This document shows positions 1 through 6,700 of a DNA stretch of 10,549 nucleotides, in pieces. The stretch's first letter is position 1. Each line of letters begins with the position of its first letter. The position numbers and the translations under genes are program-made. The stretch is from Planctomycetota bacterium (GTDB lineage: Bacteria; Planctomycetota; Planctomycetia; Gemmatales; Gemmataceae), in contig JACQFG010000036.1 of assembly GCA_016200155.1 (NCBI GenBank), forward strand, positions 1 through 10,549. The letters are read 5' to 3'. The notes below the pieces were generated by a model, which was given only the letters and a program-made list of their open reading frames with translations, had not been told where the DNA came from and searched no databases.

Positions 1-34
1 CCTTGGGGGAGAGGGGCTGGGGGTGAGGGGGTGA
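1..34 (-). repeat. C-rich interspersed repeat inside the glyA reading frame
   Basis: Read on the minus strand this is TCACCCCC repeated twice, followed by AGCCCCTCTCCCCCAAGG, and it reaches the window edge. The composition is unlike the surrounding glyA codons: nearly pure C runs, coding for Pro/Ser/Leu. C-rich elements of this look (CCCTCACCCCC...CCCTCTCCC) occur as dispersed intergenic repeats in planctomycetes and other bacteria; that is recalled family knowledge and was not checked. The right boundary at 34 is where SHMT similarity stops, so it is approximate by a codon or two. The far end of the element is not visible. Confidence 0.6.
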
Positions 35-278
35 AAAGCTGGAGCAGCCGATCGATCGCGAGCCGCTCGGCGACGTCGACGAACTCGCAGCCGCCGTAAT
101 AGCGTTTGCCGGGATAGCCTTCCGCGTATTTGTTGGTGAGAACGGAGCCCTGCGCAGCCATGACGGCGGGGCTGGTGTAGTTCTCCGACGCTATCATTTC
201 CAGGCCGTCCTGCTGACGGCGCGCCTCGTCGGCGATGGTTTGCCAGATTTCCGGATCAGCGGTTTGCAGGATGTTCAT
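1..278 (-). CDS. glyA: Serine hydroxymethyltransferase, N-terminal part (runs off window)
   Basis: This encodes the PLP enzyme that interconverts serine plus tetrahydrofolate with glycine plus methylene-THF in the cytoplasm, the main source of one-carbon units. Ninety-two codons are visible from ATG at 278. The family hallmarks are clear: GLEMIASENYTSPAVM (residues 25-40, with the substrate-contacting Ser31-Glu-Asn) and NKYAEGYPGKRYYGGCE (49-65, with Tyr51, Glu53 and Tyr61 in the positions of the E. coli active-site residues). The PLP lysine lies outside the window. No Shine-Dalgarno is visible; a TACAAT box ends 6 nt before the ATG, suggesting a leaderless mRNA. Oddity: after IDRLLQLF (75-82) the family normally continues with GA-x-x-A-NVQPHSG, but here the frame enters a C-rich repeat read as TPSPPAPLPQ. 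The gene therefore carries an in-frame repeat insertion or is broken just outside the window. Identity is near certain; integrity is not. Confidence 0.93.
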   Translation of the reverse strand, partial: MNILQTADPEIWQTIADEARRQQDGLEMIASENYTSPAVMAAQGSVLTNKYAEGYPGKRYYGGCEFVDVAERLAIDRLLQLFTPSPPAPLPQ

Positions 279-284
279 GCGGCT

Positions 285-290
285 ATTGTA
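285..290 (-). promoter_or_regulatory. Candidate -10 box of a leaderless glyA transcript
   Basis: On the minus strand TACAAT is followed by six bases, AGCCGC, and then the glyA ATG at 278. A transcript starting the usual 6-7 nt after a -10 hexamer would begin at the ATG itself, consistent with the absence of a Shine-Dalgarno. A weak -35 candidate (AGGACA, four of six matches to consensus) lies 16 nt upstream. The same 16 bases, TACAATAGCCGCATGA, recur at the ABC ATPase gene (3007-3022). Confidence 0.45.
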
Positions 291-311
291 GATTTCGTGG
301 CGTGCCTGTCC

Positions 312-359
312 TCGTTTAGCGCCCGCGCAGTCCCGCGGCGCCGCGCGGGCGCTAAACGA
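312..359. repeat. Perfect 17-bp inverted repeat between HAD gene and glyA
   Basis: The left arm 312-328 begins TCGTTTAGCGCCC and is matched without mismatch by the right arm 343-359; the loop is 14 nt (329-342). It starts 7 bases beyond the HAD stop codon and lies just upstream of the glyA promoter region, both genes being on the minus strand. As RNA it would form a very stable GC-rich hairpin. No T-tract follows it in the minus-strand direction, so it is not a textbook intrinsic terminator. It is better read as a REP-like palindromic element that may act as an mRNA 3'-end stabiliser or partial terminator. Its outer end, CGTTTAGC, resembles the outer left end of the palindrome at 7774-7852. 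Confidence 0.85.
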
Positions 360-366
360 AGACCCG

Positions 367-969
367 TCAAACGTCCACGCCCGCCGCTCGCAGCTTGCCC
401 GCCAGGTCGGCGTTGGGTCGATAGTGAATGCCGTGAAACCCGAGCGCCCGCGCCCCGGCGATGTTGGCGGCCAGGTCATCGACGAACACGCATTGTGCCG
501 CCGGCGCCTCGGCCAATTCGTGACAGCGCTGGAAGAACGCGCGATCCGGTTTGCGCGTGCCGATCTCGTGCGAGAGGACCAGCGAGTCGAAATGACTCAG
601 CACGTCGGCGAACTGCGTGATGAACTGGCGGGAGTGAATCGCGTTCGTGTTGCTGCCGAGCAGGATGCGATAGCGCCCGGCAAGTTTCGGAATCAACTCG
701 CAGACTTCGGGGTTCGGCCAAAAGATGTCGCGGATGGCGTCGTGCAGGAAATAGACATCGCACTTCAGTTGCCAAAGCTGATGCACGTGGTCCAGGAACA
801 CCGGCACCGGAACCTGGCCGCGCTCGATCTGATCCTCCAGATCGCCGTCATACACCGATGCGTACATCTCCGCCGGCGAGAACGGCGAATGCGGCCGCAC
901 CTTTTCCAGGGTTCGGCCATGATCGAAGAAGCCGACGACGTTGCCGAAATCGAAAATGATGGTTTTCAT
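367..969 (-). CDS. HAD-superfamily phosphatase (YihX-like, subfamily IA)
   Basis: This is a cytoplasmic Mg-dependent phosphohydrolase of 200 residues. All four HAD motifs are visible: motif I IIFDFGNVV with nucleophile Asp7; motif II LLGSNTN with Ser106; motif III GTRKPD with Lys140; motif IV VFVDDLAAN with Asp164 and Asp165. The residue two after the nucleophile is Gly rather than Asp, as in the YihX-type DLGNV variants. Residues 15-90 form the helical cap expected of subfamily IA. Family members act on sugar phosphates such as glucose-1-phosphate, but the substrate cannot be read from the sequence. The ATG at 969 has no Shine-Dalgarno; a TATGAT box ends 8 nt before it. The gene is co-directional with glyA, separated by the 312-359 palindrome, and divergent from the HEPN gene. 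Confidence 0.9.
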   Translation of the reverse strand: MKTIIFDFGNVVGFFDHGRTLEKVRPHSPFSPAEMYASVYDGDLEDQIERGQVPVPVFLDHVHQLWQLKCDVYFLHDAIRDIFWPNPEVCELIPKLAGRYRILLGSNTNAIHSRQFITQFADVLSHFDSLVLSHEIGTRKPDRAFFQRCHELAEAPAAQCVFVDDLAANIAGARALGFHGIHYRPNADLAGKLRAAGVDV

Positions 970-977
970 ACGATTGC

Positions 978-983
978 ATCATA
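978..983 (-). promoter_or_regulatory. Candidate -10 box of the HAD gene
   Basis: On the minus strand TATGAT (five of six matches to TATAAT) lies 8 nt before the ATG at 969. Transcription starting 6-8 nt downstream would give a leader of only about 0-2 nt. This matches the lack of a Shine-Dalgarno and the similar arrangement at glyA and the ABC ATPase. No convincing -35 box was seen. Confidence 0.35.
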
Positions 984-1029
984 CGTGAAAATGCACTCCG
1001 CAAGCAATCGCAAGACGATGGAGGCCGTC

Positions 1030-1590
1030 ATGCCGTCCGCTTCTTTGCTGCGCTGGCAAGCCGACCGGCTGCCGAGCCTGACTGAATTTGACGCCCAATG
1101 CTCCGCATCGGTGGCACTGTCGCCGCCCAATCCGCGCCTGGTGGACGAGAATCTGCGCGGTTACGTCGTGCTTCTGAGCGCTCATTTTCAAGGGTTTTGC
1201 CGAGACCTGTGTACCGAGGCAGCGCAGATAATCGCATCGAAGGTGCGTCCAGGCTTGAAAATGGTTGTCCAGACCCAGTTCGCCGCACACCGCAAACTCG
1301 ACCGCGGCAATCCAACCCTGGAAAACCTGCGTGATGATTTCAGGCGGTTTGGATTCCGCCTTGACGTGGCTGCGGTCGACCCGGCCAACGTGGCGCGTTC
1401 GGTCCACCTGTCCACACTCAATGCATGGCGAAATATCGCGGCGCATCAAGGTATGCCAACCTCTGCCGCCGGATCTTTGAGCCTCCCATTGCTGCGCGCG
1501 TGGCGAGACTCGTGTGACGGGTTGGCGACTTCACTCGACGGAATAATGTATAATCAATTACGCAGTCTTCTCAAGCGGGCGCCATGGTAG
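1030..1590 (+). CDS. HEPN-domain protein, putative RNase (MAE_18760/RiboL-PSP-like)
   Basis: This 186-residue soluble, mostly helical protein is predicted to have a HEPN fold. The key motif is RNIAAH: Arg134 followed by a polar Asn, then His139 (RX4H), the catalytic signature of HEPN ribonucleases. It is preceded by a long helical segment, NLRGYVVLLSAHFQGFCRDL (41-60), which resembles the 'YVVLLSAHLEGF' helix of MAE_18760/RiboL-PSP-type HEPN families (recalled, not searched). Many such proteins are toxins or effectors that cleave RNA. The start at 1030 is chosen because GGAGG lies 5 nt upstream; in-frame ATGs at 991 and 1018 lack this and would give 199 or 190 residues. A small basic SH3/KOW-like gene follows 15 nt downstream. 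The family assignment is good; the RNase and toxin roles are inference. Confidence 0.7.
   Translation: MPSASLLRWQADRLPSLTEFDAQCSASVALSPPNPRLVDENLRGYVVLLSAHFQGFCRDLCTEAAQIIASKVRPGLKMVVQTQFAAHRKLDRGNPTLENLRDDFRRFGFRLDVAAVDPANVARSVHLSTLNAWRNIAAHQGMPTSAAGSLSLPLLRAWRDSCDGLATSLDGIMYNQLRSLLKRAPW
1549..1554 (+). promoter_or_regulatory. Internal TATAAT -10 box ahead of the small SH3-like gene
   Basis: A perfect TATAAT sits in an AT-rich patch (GAATAATGTATAATCAATTA, 1541-1560) within the last codons of the HEPN gene, 51 nt before the ATG at 1606. Such a patch is striking in this GC-rich sequence. The best -35 candidate is TTGGCG at 1522-1527, but its 21-nt spacing is longer than ideal. If real, the box would let the small gene be expressed separately from the HEPN gene. 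Confidence 0.4.
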
Positions 1591-1605
1591 CCGGAGGCTC
1601 GAGCG

Positions 1606-1815
1606 ATGGTCCGAAAGCAATCCATACCGCAGTTCAAACTCGGCGACCGGGTACGCATCTTGCATTCAGGCGGTGTTCGCGGGCGTATTGTCGAACTGCG
1701 CGGCGCTTTGGGGCCCGCTGGTGCACAGGTTTACCGAGTCCGCATTTGGCCGAAACCGAAGCCCACCTTTGTTGAATTGCTCGAGGAGCAGCTGGAACCT
1801 GTCGTCGGCAAGTGA
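1606..1815 (+). CDS. Small basic SH3/KOW-like protein, partner of the HEPN gene
   Basis: This 69-residue protein has no signal or membrane segment. Residues 9-47 (QFKLGDRVRILHSGGVRGRI, then a Gly-rich turn GALGPAGA and the strand QVYRVRI) have the alternating beta and glycine pattern of an SH3-like barrel or KOW-type domain. It ends in an acidic segment, FVELLEEQLEPV. Such folds commonly bind RNA or protein. GGAGG at 1593-1597, 8 nt before the ATG, supports this start; the gene lies 15 nt after the HEPN stop, so the two can share an mRNA. The position invites the idea of an antitoxin or regulator for the HEPN protein, but the sequence does not prove that; it may simply be an RNA-binding accessory protein. 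I do not recognise a named family. Confidence 0.7.
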   Translation: MVRKQSIPQFKLGDRVRILHSGGVRGRIVELRGALGPAGAQVYRVRIWPKPKPTFVELLEEQLEPVVGK

Positions 1816-1826
1816 TTTTTGCCGAC
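1804..1826 (+). terminator. 8-bp hairpin spanning the stop codon of the SH3-like gene
   Basis: GTCGGCAA (1804-1811) pairs perfectly with TTGCCGAC (1819-1826) around a 7-nt loop that contains the TGA stop. There is no T-run after the stem, so termination is uncertain. It could equally protect the 3' end or be chance. Beyond it, to 1952, I see only the wecB leader. Confidence 0.3.
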
Positions 1827-1952
1827 CCTGCCTAGTCTCTGCGCCTTCTCCCATCTCTTCAGCCTCCATTTCAAGGCCGTGTTGATTCGCTCGCCGCTTC
1901 CGGTTACCTATGGCGTCAACCTCCGGTCGCTCACGCCATTCAGGAGAACCGC

Positions 1953-3014
1953 ATGAAAATCGTCACCGTCGTCGGCGCTCGGCCGCAGTTCATCAAGGCG
2001 GCAGTCGTTTCACGCTGGCTGAGGCAGACGCCCGACTGCAAGGAAATCCTCGTCCATACCGGCCAGCACTACGACGAAAATATGTCCGACGTCTTCTTCC
2101 AGGAACTCGAAATTCCCACGCCCGCCTACCACCTCGGCGTCGGCTCGGGCGGCCACGGCGCCCAGACGGGCCGCATGCTCGAAGCCATCGAGGAGGTGCT
2201 GCGCGAAACCAAGCCTGACAAGATGCTCATCTATGGCGACACCAACTCGACGCTCGCCGGCGCCCTCGCTGCCGCCAAGCTGCACGTCCCGGTCGCCCAT
2301 GTCGAAGCCGGCCTGCGCTCGTTCAATCGCAAGATGCCCGAGGAGATCAACCGCGTCGTCTCGGATCACCTGTCGACCTGGCTGTTCGCTCCGACCGAGG
2401 CCGCTGTCACGAACCTGCAAAACGAAGGCATCACCGGCGCCAAGGTCGCGCTGGTCGGCGATGTCATGTACGACGCCGCCATTTACTACGGCACGCGCAC
2501 CCGCGCCGACACGCTCGGGAAGCTCGGCCTGCAATCGAAGCATTACGTGCTGGCGACGATCCATCGGGCCGAGAACACCGACGCCCAGACGCGCCTGCGC
2601 GACGTGTTCGGCGGATTGAACGCGATCGCCGACGAGCTGCCGGTCGTGTTGCCGTTGCACCCGCGCACGCGCGCCGCCCTGACGCGCGACAACTTGCTTG
2701 AACGCTGCAATCCGAACCTGCGTTTGCTCGATCCGCTGGGTTATCTCGACATGGTCATGCTCGAAAAGCACGCATCGGTCATCGCCACCGATTCGGGCGG
2801 CGTGCAGAAGGAAGCATTCTTCCACCGCGTGCCGTGCGTGACCTTGCGCGACGAGACCGAATGGGTCGAGCTGGTCGAGTTGGGCTGGAACCGCCTGGTG
2901 CCGCCGACCGACGCCGGCGCGATTCACGCGGGCGTCCTGCAATCGCTGCGCGACACGAAGCAACGCCCGGCGCCGGCCCATCTCTACGGCGGTGGGCAAG
3001 CGGCCATACAATAG
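1953..3014 (+). CDS. wecB: Non-hydrolysing UDP-GlcNAc 2-epimerase (WecB/WbpI family)
   Basis: This cytoplasmic enzyme inverts C2 of a UDP-amino sugar (UDP-GlcNAc to UDP-ManNAc, or the diacetamido-uronate equivalent) for surface polysaccharide synthesis. The GT-B fold protein has 353 residues. Visible landmarks are VGARPQFIK with Lys15, HTGQHYDENM (35-44), YGDTNST with Asp96, HVEAGLRS with Glu118, PEEINR with Glu131, ATIHRAENTD with His204, HPRTRAAL, and TDSGGVQKEAFF (279-290). LGVGSGGHGAQTGRMLEAIE (61-80), the SFNRKMPEEINR stretch and VGDVMYDA look closer to the WbpI/WlbD branch (UDP-GlcNAc(3NAc)A 2-epimerase) than to E. coli WecB, so the exact substrate is open. AGGAG lies 6 nt before the ATG. 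The C terminus stops at YGGGQAAIQ, about 6-10 residues shorter than usual, which is probably harmless. Confidence 0.92.
   Translation: MKIVTVVGARPQFIKAAVVSRWLRQTPDCKEILVHTGQHYDENMSDVFFQELEIPTPAYHLGVGSGGHGAQTGRMLEAIEEVLRETKPDKMLIYGDTNSTLAGALAAAKLHVPVAHVEAGLRSFNRKMPEEINRVVSDHLSTWLFAPTEAAVTNLQNEGITGAKVALVGDVMYDAAIYYGTRTRADTLGKLGLQSKHYVLATIHRAENTDAQTRLRDVFGGLNAIADELPVVLPLHPRTRAALTRDNLLERCNPNLRLLDPLGYLDMVMLEKHASVIATDSGGVQKEAFFHRVPCVTLRDETEWVELVELGWNRLVPPTDAGAIHAGVLQSLRDTKQRPAPAHLYGGGQAAIQ
3007..3012 (+). promoter_or_regulatory. Candidate -10 box of a leaderless ABC-ATPase transcript
   Basis: TACAAT is followed by AGCCGC and then the ATG at 3019, a 16-bp match (3007-3022) to the glyA start region. 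The hexamer overlaps the TAG stop of wecB (3012-3014). There is no Shine-Dalgarno before the ATG. No convincing -35 was seen. Confidence 0.4.
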
Positions 3015-3018
3015 CCGC

Positions 3019-3687
3019 ATGAGCCTCCTCGTACAGAACCTCGGCAAAACGTATCCCACCCGCAGCGGCGAACTCTCCGTCCTGCACGATGTCAACCTTA
3101 CCCTTCAATCCGCCGACGCTCTCGCCATCCTCGGCCCGTCCGGCTCCGGCAAGAGCACGCTGCTCTATCTGCTCGGCACGCTCGAACGGCCGACCACCGG
3201 AACCTACAGACTCGGCGATCAGGAGCCGTTCCGCCTCGCCGACGCTGAACTCGCGCGTTTCCGCAATCGCTCGATCGGCTTCGTCTTCCAGGACCATCAC
3301 CTGTTGCCGCAGTGCTCCGTGCTCGAGAACGTGCTGATCCCGACGCTCGCCGCTCCGGGAGAGAACCTCGAAACCCGGGCACGCGAACTGCTCGAGCGCG
3401 TCGGCCTGTCGCATCGCCTCGACCATCGCCCGGCGGAGTTGTCCGGCGGCGAACGTCAGCGCGTCGCCGTCGCCCGTGCTCTCATCCACAAGCCGGTCCT
3501 GTTGCTCGCCGATGAGCCGACCGGCAACCTCGATCGCAAGACGGCGCAAACCGTCGGCGAACTTTTGTTGGAGATGCATCGCCAGGAAAAAACGATGCTG
3601 ATCGTCGTCACGCACAGCCCCGACCTCGCCAAGTTGTTGCCGCGCAAGATGGAAATGCTGGACGGCGCTCTCGCCGCTATGGCCTGA
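3019..3687 (+). CDS. ABC transporter ATP-binding protein, LolD/MacB type
   Basis: This 222-residue cytoplasmic ATPase would power the FtsX-like permease encoded next. All ABC motifs are intact: Walker A GPSGSGKST (39-47), Q-loop FVFQDHHLLP (Gln91), signature LSGGERQRVA (141-150), Walker B LLLADEPTGNLD (Asp165, Glu166) and switch His199 in VVTHS. The DHHLLPQCSVLENVLIPTL stretch and EPTGNLD are typical of the LolD/MacB/FtsE subgroup, which drives mechanotransmission or lipoprotein export rather than classic solute import. ATG 3019 is preferred over an in-frame ATG at 2992 because the family begins at SLLVQNLGKTY and because the upstream ATG lies inside wecB. The gene starts 4 nt after the wecB stop, lacks a Shine-Dalgarno, and has a TACAAT box directly upstream. 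Substrate unknown. Confidence 0.92.
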   Translation: MSLLVQNLGKTYPTRSGELSVLHDVNLTLQSADALAILGPSGSGKSTLLYLLGTLERPTTGTYRLGDQEPFRLADAELARFRNRSIGFVFQDHHLLPQCSVLENVLIPTLAAPGENLETRARELLERVGLSHRLDHRPAELSGGERQRVAVARALIHKPVLLLADEPTGNLDRKTAQTVGELLLEMHRQEKTMLIVVTHSPDLAKLLPRKMEMLDGALAAMA

Positions 3688-3691
3688 TTTT

Positions 3692-3752
3692 CGTGGTGCA
3701 GGCGGCTCGCCTGCACATTCGACGCCCGTGCAGGCGAGCCGCCTGCACCACG
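3692..3752. repeat. Perfect 25-bp inverted repeat between ABC ATPase and permease
   Basis: The left arm 3692-3716 (starting CGTGGTGCAGGCGGCTCG) is matched without mismatch by 3728-3752; the loop is 11 nt (3717-3727). Each arm is itself a small palindrome, GTGCAGGCG-GCT-CGCCTGCAC, so it can fold either as one long hairpin or as two short ones (cruciform-like). It starts 5 nt after the ATPase stop and ends 10 nt before the permease ATG, splitting two subunits of one transporter. There is no T-tract. It resembles a mobile REP/MITE-like element more than a terminator, although it could lower permease expression relative to the ATPase. Confidence 0.9.
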
Positions 3753-3762
3753 GACCTTCACC

Positions 3763-6700
3763 ATGACCTTCCTTCACCTCCTCGTCCGCAACCTCCTCTA
3801 CCACTGGCGCGGCAACCTCGCGGTCTTCCTCGGCATTACGCTCGGCTCCGCGGTCCTCACCGGCGCCCTGCTCGTCGGCGACTCGCTGCGCGGCAGCTTG
3901 AAGTCGCTCACCCTCGATCAGATCGGCTGGGTCGACGACGCCTTGCTGCCGGGCCGATACTTTCGGCAACAGCTCGCGTCCGAGGTGTCCGCCGATCGCA
4001 AGGCGCCGCTGCTCATGCTGCAAGGCAGCGCCACCAAGAGCGACGAAACCGGCCGCGTCGGCAAGGTCACGCTGCTGGGCATCGATGCATCATTCTGGCC
4101 CGAAGGCAGCGATCCCGAAAGCTCGGCGTTCTGGACGTCCGACGAGGACGGCGTTGTGCTCAATCGCACGCTGGCTCGCGCCCTCGATGTCGAGGTCGGC
4201 GCCACGATCAAGCTGCACGTGCCCAAGGCGAACAACGTGCCGGCCGAGACGCTGATGGGCGAGCGTCGGGCCGACAGCGTGATCCAGAAGCTGACGGTGA
4301 AGGTGCGCCGCATCGTGCCGGATCAGGGGATGGCGCGGTTCTCGCTCAAGCCGACGCCGGAGCCGGTGCGCAACGCCTTCGTGCCGCTGCGCTACCTGCA
4401 AAAGCGCATGGACCTGGCGGAGCGCATCAATGCGGTCCTCGTCAAGGACGCCAGGCTGACGCTGCAAGCCGACCTGCACAAGAAGCTGACGCTGGATGAC
4501 TGGGGCCTGCGCTTTCGCTCGCCGAAAGATCGCGCGGAAGCGTTCTTCCGCTTGCTGCAGGGCAATTCGAGCGAACCGCAGCTCAAGCCGTTTCGCTGGC
4601 TGGGCCGACTGCCCGATAGGTTGATCGACAAGGTTCAGCAGGACATCAAGGCGAAGAAAGCGGCGGGTTTGACGAAGGAGCATTTGATCGCGTATTACGA
4701 GGAGGCGCGCGATTATTACGTGCTGGAAAGCCGGCGCATGATGCTGGAGCCGCACGTCGTGCAGGCGGTTGAGCGCCTTGCGCCCGAACCGCCGTCGGAC
4801 AAGGTGCGGCGCTGGCGCTTGACGCCGATCCTGATCTATCTGGCCGACACGATCAGCGACGGCAAGCTCGATGTCCCGTACTCGATCATCGCCAGCGACG
4901 ACATCAAGGACGCCAAGAACCAATACGTCCTCGCCGACGATCAGATCCTGCTCGCCCGCTGGCAAGGTTCGCCGCTCAACGTCAAGCCGGGCAGCAAGTT
5001 GACGGTAACGTACTTTTCGCCGGACGAGAAGAACAATCTCAAGAAGAGGCAAGAGACGTTCAAGGTTGCGGACATCGTGCCGATCGAGGGGGTGCTCGAC
5101 GATCCGGACCTGGTACCGGAAGTTCCGGGCGTCACCGACAAGCTCGACATCACGAACTGGGAGAACCCGCCGTTCCCGTACGATTCGAGGCGCAACAAGC
5201 AGGCGGACATCGAGTTCTCGAAGCGTTATCGCACGACGCCGCGGGCCTACATCAACTTGAAGAAAGCGCAGGAGCTGTGGAAGAACCGCTTCGGCGATTT
5301 GACGTCGATCCAGTTTCGGCCCGGGCTGGAGCTGCCCGAGACGTTTCCGAAGGCGCTGCTGGACGAACTCAAGCCGGAGCGAGGGGGCTTCGTGTTTCAG
5401 CCGGTGCGCAAGCAAGCAGTCGAGGCGAGTTCCGGGACGACGCCGTTCGGCGTGCTCTTCCTGGCGTTCAGCTTCTTCCTGATCGTGTCGGCGCTGTTGC
5501 TCGTGGGGCTTCTCGTTCGGCTCAACATCGATCGCCGCGCCGGCGAGGTGGGCTTGCTGCTGGCGACCGGCTGGGACCATCGCCGGGTGCGCTGGCTGTT
5601 GCTCGGCGAAGGGACGCTGCTGGCCCTGGTCGGCGGCGCGGTCGGTCTTGCCGGCGCAATGATCTACGCGCGCCTGATGCTGAAGCTGCTGGCGGCGAAC
5701 TGGCCCGGCGGCGAGAACCTCAACTTCCTGAGCCTGCACGTCGAGCCGGCGAGCTTCGTCTATGGCTTCGTGGGATCGTTGGTCGTGAGCGTGGCGACAC
5801 TGTACTGGGCGACGCGCGTGCTGGGCAAGCTGACGCCGCGATCGTTGCTGTCGGGACAGACGACGCAAGCGCCGGGACTAGCCGACAACAGGCTCGGCTG
5901 GAGCGTCTGGCTCATTCCTGCGGGCGTGATCGGGGCGCTCGGTCTCGCGATCGCCGGGCCGTTCGTGCCGGCCTCGGAAGCGCAGGCGGGCTGCTTCTTC
6001 GGCAGCGGCGCGCTGTTGCTGACGGCGTGTGTGGCCGGCGTGTGGAGCGGGCTCAAGTGGTCGAGCCGGGCCAGCTCGCCGCAACCGACGCTCACCCGAC
6101 TTGGCATCCGCAACGCCGGGCGCCACGCGGTTCGCAGCGTGCTCACCGTCGGCCTGCTTGCGTCGGCGTCGTTTCTCATCGTTGCCGTCGAATCGTTTCA
6201 CAAGCAGACCGATCGGCACTTCTACGACAAGACCGGCGGCAGCGGCGGGTTCGCGTTCTATGCCGAGGGAAACGTCCCGGTCTACGAGGACTTGAACGAG
6301 ATCAAGGTGCGCCGCAATCTGAAGGTCCCGCTCGACACGCCGGAGATGCGCAAGGTCGTCGTATATCCCTGTCGCGTGCAGACCGGCGACGACGCGAGCT
6401 GCCTCAACTTGTACAAGCCGCTCAAGCCGCGCGTCATGGGTATCACCGATGCAATGATCGAGCGCGGTGGATTTCACTTCGGTAGCCTGCACGAGCCAAC
6501 CGACGAGGAAAAGCCAACCGACGAGGAAAGGGCGAACCCGTGGCTGCTGCTTCGCCGCAACGAAAAGGACGTTATCCCGGCCATCATCGACGCAAATACC
6601 GCGCAGTGGATCCTGAAGGTCGCCGTCGGCGCGATCGTCGAGGTCAACGACGCCGAGGGGAGGCCGGTCAAGCTGCGCATCGTCGCGCTTCTCGAGGAGA

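Noticed and set aside
424..990. Open plus-strand frame continuous with and upstream of the HEPN gene
   Set aside because: It lies antisense to the HAD gene, whose motifs are all intact, and its translation is arginine/alanine-rich without recognisable features. The HEPN gene has a better start with GGAGG at 1030.
2010..3095. 361-codon minus-strand open frame opposite wecB
   Set aside because: wecB shows all family motifs on the plus strand; the antisense frame has none and crosses the wecB/ATPase boundary.
1953..3687. wecB plus ABC ATPase considered as a polysaccharide export locus
   Set aside because: The ATPase is of LolD/MacB type and its permease is FtsX-like, not an ABC-2 polysaccharide exporter, and no glycosyltransferase or flippase is nearby.
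4090..5868. 592-codon minus-strand open frame opposite the permease
   Set aside because: It is an antisense shadow caused by GC-rich codon use. The translation is Arg/Gln/Leu-rich low complexity, while the plus frame encodes a clear FtsX permease.
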